Shown: positions 53,665 to 61,954 of the stretch, piece after piece
Numbering within the stretch: position 1 is the first letter of the stretch
Layout: each line of letters starts with the position of its first letter
Assembly: GCF_052060015.1 (NCBI RefSeq)
Contig: NZ_JBPODZ010000007.1
Span: 134,196-198,195, forward strand
Direction: 5' to 3'
DNA: 64,000 nt
DNA from: Arhodomonas sp052060015
GTDB taxonomy: Bacteria; Pseudomonadota; Gammaproteobacteria; Nitrococcales; Nitrococcaceae
The notes under the pieces: generated by a model
The model's input: the letters and a program-made list of their open reading frames with translations, nothing else
Told to the model about the DNA's origin: nothing
The model's database searches: none
Position numbers and translations under genes: made by a program

Positions 53665-54906
53665 GTGAGCGAACCGATGAAAGGCGCACTGTCCGGCATC
53701 CGCGTGCTGGATCTCTCCCGGGTGCTGGCCGGCCCCTGGTGCGGCCAGCTCCTCGCTGACCTGGGCGCCGAGGTGATCAAGATCGAACGCCCCGGCACCG
53801 GCGACGACACCCGCGGCTGGGGCCCGCCCTTCCTCACTGATCCCGCCGGCGGGCCCACCCGGGAGTCCGCCTACTACCTCTGCGCCAACCGCGGCAAGCG
53901 CTCGCTCGCCGTGGACATCGCCAGCGAGCGCGGCCAGGCCCTGATCCGCGACCTCGGCGCCCGCTCCGACGTGGTCATCGAGAACTTCAAGGTGGGCGGA
54001 CTGGCCCGTTACGGGCTGGACTATGAATCCCTGCGCGGGGTGAACCCGGGCCTGGTCTATTGCTCCATTACCGGCTTTGGCCAGGACGGTCCCTACGCCG
54101 AACGGCCGGGCTATGACGTCCTCATCCAGGCCATGGGCGGGTTGATGAGTCTCACCGGCCAGCCCGAGGGCAGCCCCGGCGGCGAGCCCATGAAGACCGG
54201 CGTGGCGGTGGCGGATCTGTTCACCGGCGTCTATGCCAGCACCGCCATCCTCGCTGCCCTGCGCCACCGCGACCGCACCGGCGAGGGCCAGTACATCGAC
54301 ATGGCCTTGCTGGACGTCCAGGTGGCGATGCTCGCCAACCAGGCCTCCAACTACCTGGTGGGGGGCAAGGTGCCGCAGCGCGCCGGCAACGCCCACCCGA
54401 ACATCGTCCCCTACCAGGTCTTCGCCACCGCCGACGGCCACATGGTGCTGGCGGTGGGCAACGACGGCCAGTTCCGGCGTTTCTGCGAGGTGGCCGGCCT
54501 GGAGGGCTACGCCGATGCCCCGACCTTCGCCACCAATGCCGCCCGCGTGGCCCACCGGGAGCAACTGGTGCCGGTGATCGCCGAGCGCATCGCCCGGGGC
54601 AGCACCACCGAATGGGTGGAGGCCCTGCAGGCCGCCGGCGTGCCCTGCGGGCCCATCAATACCATGGACGCCGTGTTCGCCGACCCCCAGGTGCAGCATC
54701 GTGGCATGCAGGTCCGGGTGCCCCACGAGAGCGCCGAGCATGTGGACCTGGTGGCCTGCCCCATCCGCATGTCCGCCACACCGCCGCGTCCGCCCCAGGC
54801 CCCGCCGCGCATCGGCGAGCACACCCGGGCCATCCTCACCGGCGAGCTGGGCCTCGACGAGGCCGCCATCGCCCGGCTGGTGGAGGCGGGCATCGTCGAG
54901 GGCTGA
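53665..54906 (+). CDS. CaiB/BaiF-family CoA-transferase
   Basis: A 413-residue class III CoA-transferase starting at GTG 53665 (GGAGGG site). It has IRVLDLSRVLAGPWCGQLLADLGAEVIKIE, CANRGKRSLAVDI, and the catalytic aspartate in GVAVADLFTGVYAS. Next to gcdH it most likely transfers CoA from succinyl-CoA to glutarate, as in human SUGCT and its bacterial relatives; the donor and acceptor are inferred. Confidence 0.88.
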   Translation: MSEPMKGALSGIRVLDLSRVLAGPWCGQLLADLGAEVIKIERPGTGDDTRGWGPPFLTDPAGGPTRESAYYLCANRGKRSLAVDIASERGQALIRDLGARSDVVIENFKVGGLARYGLDYESLRGVNPGLVYCSITGFGQDGPYAERPGYDVLIQAMGGLMSLTGQPEGSPGGEPMKTGVAVADLFTGVYASTAILAALRHRDRTGEGQYIDMALLDVQVAMLANQASNYLVGGKVPQRAGNAHPNIVPYQVFATADGHMVLAVGNDGQFRRFCEVAGLEGYADAPTFATNAARVAHREQLVPVIAERIARGSTTEWVEALQAAGVPCGPINTMDAVFADPQVQHRGMQVRVPHESAEHVDLVACPIRMSATPPRPPQAPPRIGEHTRAILTGELGLDEAAIARLVEAGIVEG

Positions 54907-54973
54907 GCCCGCGCTGTCGCCGGCCACACCGATGTGGTAGGACTGGCCACACCCAAGGAGATCGGGAACGGCC

Positions 54974-56134
54974 ATGGCGGGTACACGCATCGGGCTGGCA
55001 CTGCAGGGCGGCGGCGCCTATGCCGCCTTCACCGCCGGCGTCCTCGCCGCGCTGACGCGCCCCGGCGGGCCCCTCCCGCCGGAGCGCATCCACGCCATTA
55101 CTGGCACCTCCGGCGGCGCCCTGAACGCCTTGCTGCTTGCCCGCGCCATCCACGACGGCGCCGCGCCGCAGACCTACCTGGACGCCTTCTGGCGGCTCAA
55201 CCGGATGGAGGACCTGCTCCGCGAGCGCTACGGCGCCCTGCGCTTCATCCCCGACGAGGCCATCGGCGCCCTCATCGGCCTGCACCGGCGCCTGGAGGCC
55301 CTGGGCTTGCCCAAGGCCGTGCCGCCGGGGCGCTTCCGCGGCGTCGCCATGGATATGGTGCAGGACCTCATCACCGCCGCCGCACCCGGACTGGGCGAGG
55401 CGCCCGACGCTGCCGCGCTGCCCGCCGCGCCGCCGCTGGTGACCGTCGCCGCCACGGACGTCCTCTCCGGCAAGGCCCACCTGTTCACCAGCGACCCGAA
55501 GCCGGCCCGATTGATGGCCACCCCGGACCAGGCGGAGCGCACCCATCGCCTGAGCTTGCGGGCCGTCCTCGCCTCCATGGCCCACCCCATGGTCTTCGAC
55601 GCCGTGACCATCGGTGACAACGCCTACTGGGACGGCTACTACACCCGCAACCCGCCCCTGACACCCCTGCTGCGCCAGGGCTGCACGGACATCGTGCTGG
55701 TCCGCCTCATCGCCCCGGAGACCGACACCGTGCCCGAGGCCGACTCCGCCATCCGCGAGCGCGTGGAGGAGATCATCCAGAACACCACCCTGGAGCTGGA
55801 GATCGACGCCTGCCGCGGTACGGATACCGGAGCGGAACGGCCGTTCCGCCTCCACGAGATCCGCCTGCTGAAGACCGGCAACCTCTCCGACGCCGCCTAC
55901 CCCCTCGCCGAGCTGGTAGATCATTTGGACGAACTCGGCCGCCGGGCAGTGGAGGACAACAACGGCTTCGCGGCCCGCTGGCCGGGAGCGGGGACTACGC
56001 GCCCGATCCTTACCACCGCGGATTTCGCCAACGGGGTTATCGGAACGGAGCAGGGGAGAGCCGTGGAAACCGAAGCGGCGGGAATCGGCGCAGCCCTGCG
56101 GCACTGGCTGGCGCGTTGGTGGGGGTCGCGATAA
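54974..56134 (+). CDS. Patatin-like phospholipase
   Basis: A 386-residue patatin-family hydrolase. The glycine-rich LALQGGGAYAAFTAGVL oxyanion region, the nucleophile elbow GTSGG and the DGYYTRNPPL Asp-Gly dyad are all present. It acts on acyl esters (phospholipid or polyhydroxybutyrate-type substrates). It follows the CoA-transferase gene by 67 bp but its function does not obviously belong to that unit. Confidence 0.9.
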   Translation: MAGTRIGLALQGGGAYAAFTAGVLAALTRPGGPLPPERIHAITGTSGGALNALLLARAIHDGAAPQTYLDAFWRLNRMEDLLRERYGALRFIPDEAIGALIGLHRRLEALGLPKAVPPGRFRGVAMDMVQDLITAAAPGLGEAPDAAALPAAPPLVTVAATDVLSGKAHLFTSDPKPARLMATPDQAERTHRLSLRAVLASMAHPMVFDAVTIGDNAYWDGYYTRNPPLTPLLRQGCTDIVLVRLIAPETDTVPEADSAIRERVEEIIQNTTLELEIDACRGTDTGAERPFRLHEIRLLKTGNLSDAAYPLAELVDHLDELGRRAVEDNNGFAARWPGAGTTRPILTTADFANGVIGTEQGRAVETEAAGIGAALRHWLARWWGSR

Positions 56135-56192
56135 CGTCAGGTCTCGACACCGGCCGGAGCTATACGGGTCAGGTACCGGCTGGGTGAGACCG

Positions 56193-56405
56193 ATGCCGAT
56201 TAGGTACCTGCTGATCATCTATTGGAGTGAGGACGACGGCAGTTTCATCGTGGAGGTGCCGCAGTTAGCCGGATGCATGGCCGATGGTGAGACCTATGCG
56301 CAGGCCCTCGCCAACGCTCGGCGAGTCATGGAGGAATGGATCGAAACCGCGAAGGAACTCGGACGCCCGATCCCTGAGCCAAAGGGTGGGCTGATGTACG
56401 CATAA
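56193..56405 (+). CDS. HicB-like antitoxin domain protein (orphan)
   Basis: A 70-residue HicB-type protein with YLLIIYWSEDDGSFIVEVPQLAGCMADGETYAQALANA, the typical partial RNase-H-like fold. No HicA toxin gene lies on either side, so it is an orphan or a stand-alone regulator. An AGGTACC sequence is present at 56171-56177 and again at 56202-56208, flanking the start. I use ATG 56193; a GTG at 56184 is possible. Confidence 0.75.
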   Translation: MPIRYLLIIYWSEDDGSFIVEVPQLAGCMADGETYAQALANARRVMEEWIETAKELGRPIPEPKGGLMYA

Positions 56406-56824
56406 CTGTTACGAGAAAAAATAATCGAAGCCATGTGCCACCGTGGCTTCGCGCAGCACACCCGAGCGCGCCCGGGTATCGAGCGTGACGTAACCCGCGC
56501 AGAGGACCACGGGCTCCGACACCCGGCCGGGGCACGGCCGATGGCCGCGCTCGCCCCAAGGTTGGATTTCGCCATCAGGCACGCTACATTTCGCGTATTG
56601 AGCCCGGAAGGACTCGGCACATGGCTCCCAGCATCCCCCGCAGCCTCCATCATGGCCCGATGTGCGCGCATCCTCGCGCCACGCCGCAGTCGCGCCAATA
56701 CAAATTCCTATCTAAAGGCGTAGCAACCTGATGGGCGGCTTCGTCCAACAGGCATTTATCCGCCATGCTGCGCCCGGCGAAGAAATGCTTCACTGTTTGT
56801 TTTATGTGTGTTTGGGCCCGATAA
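56406..56824. other. Gene-poor 0.4-kb stretch
   Basis: No convincing gene. Small open frames on both strands are rich in Arg, Ala and Pro and show no family motif. Base composition changes from GC-rich to AT-richer toward the right end, marking the edge of the small-gene islet. Confidence 0.5.
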
Positions 56825-57079
56825 ATGGGAGTAGTCTTCGTGGATGACGATTTCGAAGTGGAGATGAGTCCGCTAAGCCAGGGTCTGGAATCCAATGGCG
56901 AGTCTGTTCAGGTGGATATTTATCGCGGAGATCATGGCGGCTGGATCCTGGAAGTCGTGGACGAGTTTGGGAATTCGACCGTCTGGGATGATGAGTTTCC
57001 GAGCGATCATGCTGCCTTGGAGCAAGCCAAGAGAACGATAGATGAAGAGGGCATAGGGTCCTTGATTGGCATGGACTGA
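56825..57079 (+). CDS. Hypothetical acidic small protein
   Basis: An 84-residue, strongly acidic protein (MGVVFVDDDFEVEMSPLSQG at the start). The middle GGWILEVVDEFGNSTVWDDEF suggests a beta-sheet. It has no recognised domain. It lies in an AT-richer islet ahead of a DUF4160/DUF2442 pair on the same strand. No clear ribosome site, so the start is uncertain. Confidence 0.55.
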   Translation: MGVVFVDDDFEVEMSPLSQGLESNGESVQVDIYRGDHGGWILEVVDEFGNSTVWDDEFPSDHAALEQAKRTIDEEGIGSLIGMD

Positions 57080-57127
57080 CGGGCCCGGGCATTATTGGGC
57101 TAGATGGGTCGGCTACGGGGAGCTTGA

Positions 57128-57367
57128 ATGAGCCCGACAGTATTCCGGGAGAAGGGCTATCGATTTTTCTTCTTCTCAAGAGAAGAGTCACGAAAGCACG
57201 TTCATGTGATTTCGGGTGACGGCGAGGCGAAGTTTTGGATAGAACCGGACATAGAATTGGCCAATAACTACGGTTATAGCCGTCAGCAACTGAAAGAGAT
57301 TGAGGCACTGGTGGAGGGCCACAGAGATGAGCTTGTCAGCGCTTGGCTCCAACACTTCGGAAGTTGA
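57128..57367 (+). CDS. DUF4160 protein
   Basis: A 79-residue DUF4160 protein (MSPTVFREKGYRFFFFSREE, HVHV, AKFWIEPDIELANNYGYS). DUF4160 and DUF2442 genes commonly occur as adjacent pairs that behave like toxin-antitoxin or regulatory modules, though the function is not established. A GGGGAG site precedes the ATG. It overlaps the DUF2442 gene by 41 bp. Confidence 0.88.
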   Translation: MSPTVFREKGYRFFFFSREESRKHVHVISGDGEAKFWIEPDIELANNYGYSRQQLKEIEALVEGHRDELVSAWLQHFGS

Positions 57368-57593
57368 AGTGACGAACATTTCCTCTCATGGCGTATGGCT
57401 TCTTGCTCACGATCATGAGCTTTTTATGCCCTACGCTGACTTCCCCTGGTTTAAGGAGCAGCCTGTTCGGGCAATTCTTAATGTTGAGGAAGTGGCACCC
57501 GGTCACTTTTACTGGCCAGACCTCGATGTAGACCTGACCGAAGAGATCATCCAACATCCAGAACGCTACCCCAATGTCGCCGGCAACACATAA
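57327..57593 (+). CDS. DUF2442 protein
   Basis: An 88-residue DUF2442 protein, with VTNISSHGVWLLAHDHELFMPYADFPWF and WPDLDVDLTEEIIQHPERYP. The start at 57327 has GGAGG about 10 nt upstream and lies inside the DUF4160 gene in another frame, implying translational coupling. Pair partner of DUF4160. Confidence 0.88.
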   Translation: MSLSALGSNTSEVEVTNISSHGVWLLAHDHELFMPYADFPWFKEQPVRAILNVEEVAPGHFYWPDLDVDLTEEIIQHPERYPNVAGNT

Positions 57594-57678
57594 CCAGCGG
57601 CTCTATGGCGACCGCCTTTACGGCGCTGTGCGCCTCCAAGCCGGCATGTAAGCCTTGCCGTTGTGCCGCGGAGGGGAA

Positions 57679-58308
57679 ATGAACCGACTCGTAGGAATTG
57701 ACCTGTCCGGACCGGGAAGTGCGCAACACACCTCGGTTGCAGTCTTTCGTCGGGAGGGTGAGGGTCTGGAATTGGACGAGTTGGTGGCTGGCGCAAGCGA
57801 TGCGGAGATTCTGAGGCTGGTGCCGAAGTCAGGTGTGGTCGGCTTGGACGCCCCGCTGTCTTACTCGCCAGTAGGGGGAAGTCGGGAAGGTGATGTCGGC
57901 TTGCGGAAAGCGGTTATCGGAAGTGGACTGCCTCCAGGGTCGGTGATGGCTCCGTCGGCCCCTCGGATGGTGTATCTGACACTACGTGGTGTCGCGGTAA
58001 GTAGGCTCATTGCGAAAGAACGACCAGAAGTGAACATCGTGGAGGTGCATCCGACGGCCTCCCTGGCTCTTCGGGGCGCCCCGATCGAGTTCGTGCGGAA
58101 GATGAAGAGCGACTCGCGAGCCAGACGAGGGTTGTTGGAGTGGCTTGAGACTATGGGCCTGCGGGGTGTGGGAATGCTGCCAGAGCAGAGCGACCATTCC
58201 GTCGCGGCCTGCGCTGCGGTTTTGGCTGCATGGAAATGGTACAGGAGAGAGACTGTGTGGATTCACGAGGCGGAACCGCCGCTACATCCGTACGACTTTG
58301 CATGCTGA
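57679..58308 (+). CDS. DUF429 protein
   Basis: A 209-residue DUF429 protein with an RNase-H-like start (RLVGIDLSGPG), the acidic GLDAPLSYSP segment, EVHPTASL and DHSVAACAAVLAAW. DUF429 proteins are predicted nucleases of unknown role. The ATG at 57679 has a GAGGGGA site. The following 273 bp (58309-58581) show no gene. Confidence 0.82.
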   Translation: MNRLVGIDLSGPGSAQHTSVAVFRREGEGLELDELVAGASDAEILRLVPKSGVVGLDAPLSYSPVGGSREGDVGLRKAVIGSGLPPGSVMAPSAPRMVYLTLRGVAVSRLIAKERPEVNIVEVHPTASLALRGAPIEFVRKMKSDSRARRGLLEWLETMGLRGVGMLPEQSDHSVAACAAVLAAWKWYRRETVWIHEAEPPLHPYDFAC

Positions 58309-58581
58309 GCGAAAAAGTGGAATAACCAGCGGTTCGAGGTGACGGTCGGCTTCGCCGCCCGCAGCGCAACCGCATCGCGTTAGCTTTCTTCTGACCTATG
58401 GGTTTTGGCGGTAATTCAGCGGAGCTCTGCGTGGTGAGTAGAATCCCGTTACTATTCCGTTTTGGATCAGGTTCACGCGTAAAAAGGGGGCAGCTGACAT
58501 TTCGCGGGCGGCGGGCGCGCGTGCCACTGGGCGGGCGCTTGTATCGCAATTGGCCAAACGGTTGGTATGGCGGGCCGGGGA

Positions 58582-61038
58582 TTATGGTTCATCAAGCGTT
58601 CCTTTGAACTCGCCTAGGACCTGCAGTTCCCCGGCCTCTGCACCTTCGAGGACGATGTCGTTGTATCCCGGTTTGGTGGTGTCGCACGCAAGAATGATGC
58701 GGGTGTGGTGCCATTGCCCGTCGGCCTCTGGCGTCTTTTCGCTGTGGTACACCTTTACGGTGAGCCCGGCGTTGCCGTCCGGATCCTGGATGTCGCGGTG
58801 ATAGACGAGCATTACGCGGCCATTGCGCGAGCCGCCCGGCGTGGCGGCGAAGAGGCATAGGGAGCCGTTAGGGATGCGGCGGTTCATGGATTCGCCGATG
58901 AGTCGTGCGACAAACAGACCGGGACGGGCGCGGTAGAAGTCCGGGAGTGCGACCCAGGTGTCCGCGTCGGAGAAGGATTGCGCCTCGGTGAAACCCTCGG
59001 CGAAGCCGCCGGCGGCGGCTTCCAGGTCGATGAAAGGGAGCGCATTGTCCGCGGGCGTCAGCTCGTCAGCGGGGATGAATCTCGGCGCGTCCGGGTTGGG
59101 CGGTGGCGTTTCCGTTTCGCACTGGCGCGCGGGCGCTGGATCAGCGGTCGGCGGTGAGGGTCGAGTGGCTTCTTGGCTTACAGCCGCTGCTATGCGCCGC
59201 CGAAAGTACGCTTGGGTCTCAGGATCGGTGCAGTAGAGGAAGCACCCCTTGAGGCCCCGGCTCATCAGCGTCCGATAGGTGTTCTTGATGATCGCCTCCG
59301 CCCGGGCGTCCGCGGCCTCCGGTTCCCGCTTGCGGGCGGTCTTGTAGCCGTGGAGTGAGCGGTCGGTCCGGGCGCGCTCGGATGCTCGGGTGATGACGTG
59401 GCCATCGCGGACGATAAGGTCCGGTCCGATGATCACCCCCACGTAGTCCATTTCCAGGCCCTGCACGGTGTGGATGCACCCGATCTGGTCGATGGAGTGG
59501 GGCTTTTCCAGGTAGCGACCCTCGTCGTTGTTCAGGTTCCAGCGCATGCGGAAGCCGTGCTCGGGAAGGGTGATGTCCCAGGCGTCCGGGTCGTTCTTGC
59601 TGACCCAGTCCCAGCAATAGCCGGCCACTAGTCGGGCCTTGTGGCCCTGCTCGTGCAGGGTGAAGATGCGATCCCGCAAGGCAGTGGGGGTGTCGAACAC
59701 CTCGAGGTGGTAGGCAATGCCTGAGAGGTCGTCCTGCGCCGTCTCGCGTAGCTGCAGGACATCGTCCAGCCAGGTCAGGTAGCCGTCGGAGCCGTTGCAT
59801 CGGAACTGGGATTGAAGCACCGCCCGCTGGATGGTGGCCCCTTCCCGCTGCGCCCAGCGCTCGATCTCCCTGGAGGAGCCGGCGTCCTTCCAAGTCACCT
59901 GCTGGGCCTCGTCGATAAAGAAGACGCTGGTACGCGCCGCGCGGATGATTTCCCGTGTCTGGTTGGCACCGGCCTTCTGGTACTGCGACCGCTCCAGCAG
60001 TCGGTGGGCCTCGTCCACGAGCAAAACGTCCATGCTATCGCGGTCACTGTCGTCGTAGGAGGCGGAGCCCTTGAACAGGTTACTGAATCGGCTTTTGGTC
60101 ATTGTACCGGTGAGCCGGGTTTCGTAGACCTGTCGTGGCGCGCGGTTTGGGGTGACGTAGTGGACCGTCCGATACCGCTGTGTGAGCTCGACCAGCAGGT
60201 TCATGGCTACCACCGACTTGCCCGTGCCCGGCCCGCCCTCGACGATGAGCACTTGCTTGTCGCTGTGCTCCGCCAGATCAGCCACTTCCAGTGCTGCCTC
60301 GTAGACGAGCTTCTGATCGTCGATCATCAGGAACTCGCGGTTGCCGCGCATCAATCTCGCTAGGGAATTGGCGAGGTCACGGGACGGGCGAATGTGGCCC
60401 TGTTCGATACGGTAGAGGACGCGGTTGTGATCGCCCTGGCATACGTGTTGCCGGATGAAGCGCCGTAGCCGGTCGACATCGTGTCGTAGAAAGGCCGGGG
60501 CGCGCTGGATGTGCTCCGCATAGTGCGGGTCCCGCACACCGGCCCCGTCCACGCAGTTATGCAGATAGGCGCAGGGCTCCAGCCGGATGCCTTCCTCCTG
60601 CACCGTGGCATTGAAGTCCTCGAGCAGGGCCGCGTAGCTCCAGGCCTGGTAGGAAGGATGGGTGGTTTCCCGGTGGGCGCCGCCGAGGAAGGTGCGGACC
60701 ACCGCGTCCTTACCGGTGGGCTCCACCCGTTCCCATTGCTTGAGCTCGACGATGACACAGGCGTCGCGGTGATCTTCGTCCAGGCCGGAGACGATGATGT
60801 CCACGCGCTTGGAGGTCTGCGGAATGCGATACTCCACGGCCACACCGGCATCGTCGGGAATGGCGCCGTCCTCCAGGACGTTCTTCATGTACTGGAGGGA
60901 GACCTCCCACGAGCGGCGTTCGTTGGCGCTGACGCCACCCTGGCCCCGCCGGCGCATGGCCTCGAGGATACGCCCGGAGATCAGGTTGCTCCGGACGTCG
61001 TTGAGGAAGGTGCCCTTGTCGCTGCTGTATACCAGCAT
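58582..61038 (-). CDS. PD-(D/E)xK nuclease-DUF2075 helicase-S24 peptidase fusion
   Basis: An 818-residue three-part protein. Residues 55-105 look like a PD-(D/E)xK nuclease core (E69, D80, E98-x-K100). Residues 240-615 are a DUF2075 helicase/ATPase with Walker A GGPGTGKS (268-275), Walker B VLLVDEAH (338-345), QSQFRC and HTVQGLEMDYVGVI. A Pro-rich linker (620-665) leads to an S24/LexA-type domain with probable nucleophile Ser717 (GESM) and general base Lys762 (LTVKV). An AAAGG run at 674-678 is placed where LexA-type proteins self-cleave. The usual DUF2075 protein lacks the last domain. It follows the MazG-like gene by 9 bp. Confidence 0.82.
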   Translation of the reverse strand: MLVYSSDKGTFLNDVRSNLISGRILEAMRRRGQGGVSANERRSWEVSLQYMKNVLEDGAIPDDAGVAVEYRIPQTSKRVDIIVSGLDEDHRDACVIVELKQWERVEPTGKDAVVRTFLGGAHRETTHPSYQAWSYAALLEDFNATVQEEGIRLEPCAYLHNCVDGAGVRDPHYAEHIQRAPAFLRHDVDRLRRFIRQHVCQGDHNRVLYRIEQGHIRPSRDLANSLARLMRGNREFLMIDDQKLVYEAALEVADLAEHSDKQVLIVEGGPGTGKSVVAMNLLVELTQRYRTVHYVTPNRAPRQVYETRLTGTMTKSRFSNLFKGSASYDDSDRDSMDVLLVDEAHRLLERSQYQKAGANQTREIIRAARTSVFFIDEAQQVTWKDAGSSREIERWAQREGATIQRAVLQSQFRCNGSDGYLTWLDDVLQLRETAQDDLSGIAYHLEVFDTPTALRDRIFTLHEQGHKARLVAGYCWDWVSKNDPDAWDITLPEHGFRMRWNLNNDEGRYLEKPHSIDQIGCIHTVQGLEMDYVGVIIGPDLIVRDGHVITRASERARTDRSLHGYKTARKREPEAADARAEAIIKNTYRTLMSRGLKGCFLYCTDPETQAYFRRRIAAAVSQEATRPSPPTADPAPARQCETETPPPNPDAPRFIPADELTPADNALPFIDLEAAAGGFAEGFTEAQSFSDADTWVALPDFYRARPGLFVARLIGESMNRRIPNGSLCLFAATPGGSRNGRVMLVYHRDIQDPDGNAGLTVKVYHSEKTPEADGQWHHTRIILACDTTKPGYNDIVLEGAEAGELQVLGEFKGTLDEP

Positions 61039-61047
61039 GAAGCCGGC

Positions 61048-61407
61048 CTAGAGTTCGTTGTACTTGCTGGAGCGCCCCCGCGCCCGGTCGATGGGATATT
61101 TCCCTGCGTTCTCCTCGATTTTGGCCCCGGCTGCGTCCATGAGGTCGATGTCCAAACGGTCAGCGAGCAGCATCAGGTAGATCTGAACGTCTGCCAATTC
61201 CCGGCGGACCTCGGCCCGCGTGGCTGAATCCAGGGTGTCGGATTCGTCGCCGCTCAGCCACTGGAAAGGTTCGACCAGCTCGCCGACCTCCGCAGTCAGC
61301 GCCATGGCGAGGTTCTTCGGCGAGTGGAACTGCGACCAGTCGCGCGCTTTAACGAAGGCGCGGAGCTCATCGAGCAGTTCCGGGTATGGGTTGGTCTTCT
61401 CGGGCAT
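61048..61407 (-). CDS. MazG-like nucleotide pyrophosphohydrolase
   Basis: A 119-residue all-alpha NTP pyrophosphohydrolase. The metal-binding motif is split between LTAEVGELVEPFQW (ExxE) and ELADVQIYLMLLADRL (ExxD). It hydrolyses nucleoside triphosphates to monophosphates. As the first gene of an operon with the nuclease-helicase fusion it may deplete or modify nucleotides during infection or DNA damage (inference). A TAATAT hexamer near 61445-61452 is a possible -10 element. Confidence 0.88.
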   Translation of the reverse strand: MPEKTNPYPELLDELRAFVKARDWSQFHSPKNLAMALTAEVGELVEPFQWLSGDESDTLDSATRAEVRRELADVQIYLMLLADRLDIDLMDAAGAKIEENAGKYPIDRARGRSSKYNEL

Positions 61408-61954
61408 CGGCGCGCGCTGCTTGCTCGGCTTCGTTTCTTTTCCATATTACCGATGCGTTGGAGCAGTCGGAATGGAATACTGCGGGAATTCGGCCTCGGG
61501 GCTTCTTGCGGTGGTGAAACGGGTACCGCTGGCGGCGTCAGGGGTCGCGTCCGTGGTCTTTCCGCGTGTGGGAGTATCGCAGCGGTGGCGGGTTTGTCGA
61601 GACCGCGGATGGGGCGTCCTGGTAGCACGGAGGCTGACCTAGATGAGTCGGCAGATACCGAGGATTTCTTAGTAGTTCCCCAGGAGGAAAGTGCCAGGTC
61701 CGACGGCGGCTGAAACACTACCTCGGATGGCAACAAGCTCCGGGCGCCTTCCTGTTCCTGCTGTATCTGCGCCAGGAAGGCACGCGCCTGACGCTGAACG
61801 CGCAGGGGCTGCGGCGCTCACCTTGCTCATCGCCAAGAGCGCCTCGCAAGCCAAGGACTTGGTGGTCGGCCTGGCCATGGACTTGATCGCGGAAACCTCC
61901 CCGACACCAAATGAACGACCTACCCGGGGCGGAGGCGGTGCCGCTGTTCGCGAG
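61408..61954. other. 0.5-kb stretch without an intact gene
   Basis: No intact gene. On the plus strand, about 61690-61820 encodes a protein-like stretch (RRRLKHYLGWQQAPGAFLFL). About 61820-61915 continues in another frame with ALTLLIAKSASQAKDLVVGL. This could be the remnant of a frameshifted gene of unknown family. The remainder shows nothing recognisable. Confidence 0.4.

Noticed and set aside
56433..56723. 96-codon plus-strand frame in the gene-poor stretch
   Set aside because: No ribosome site, Arg/Ala/Pro-rich composition and no similarity to a recognised family.
58398..58607. 69-codon open frame between DUF429 and the helicase gene
   Set aside because: It overlaps the end of the helicase gene, lacks a ribosome site and has no recognisable feature.
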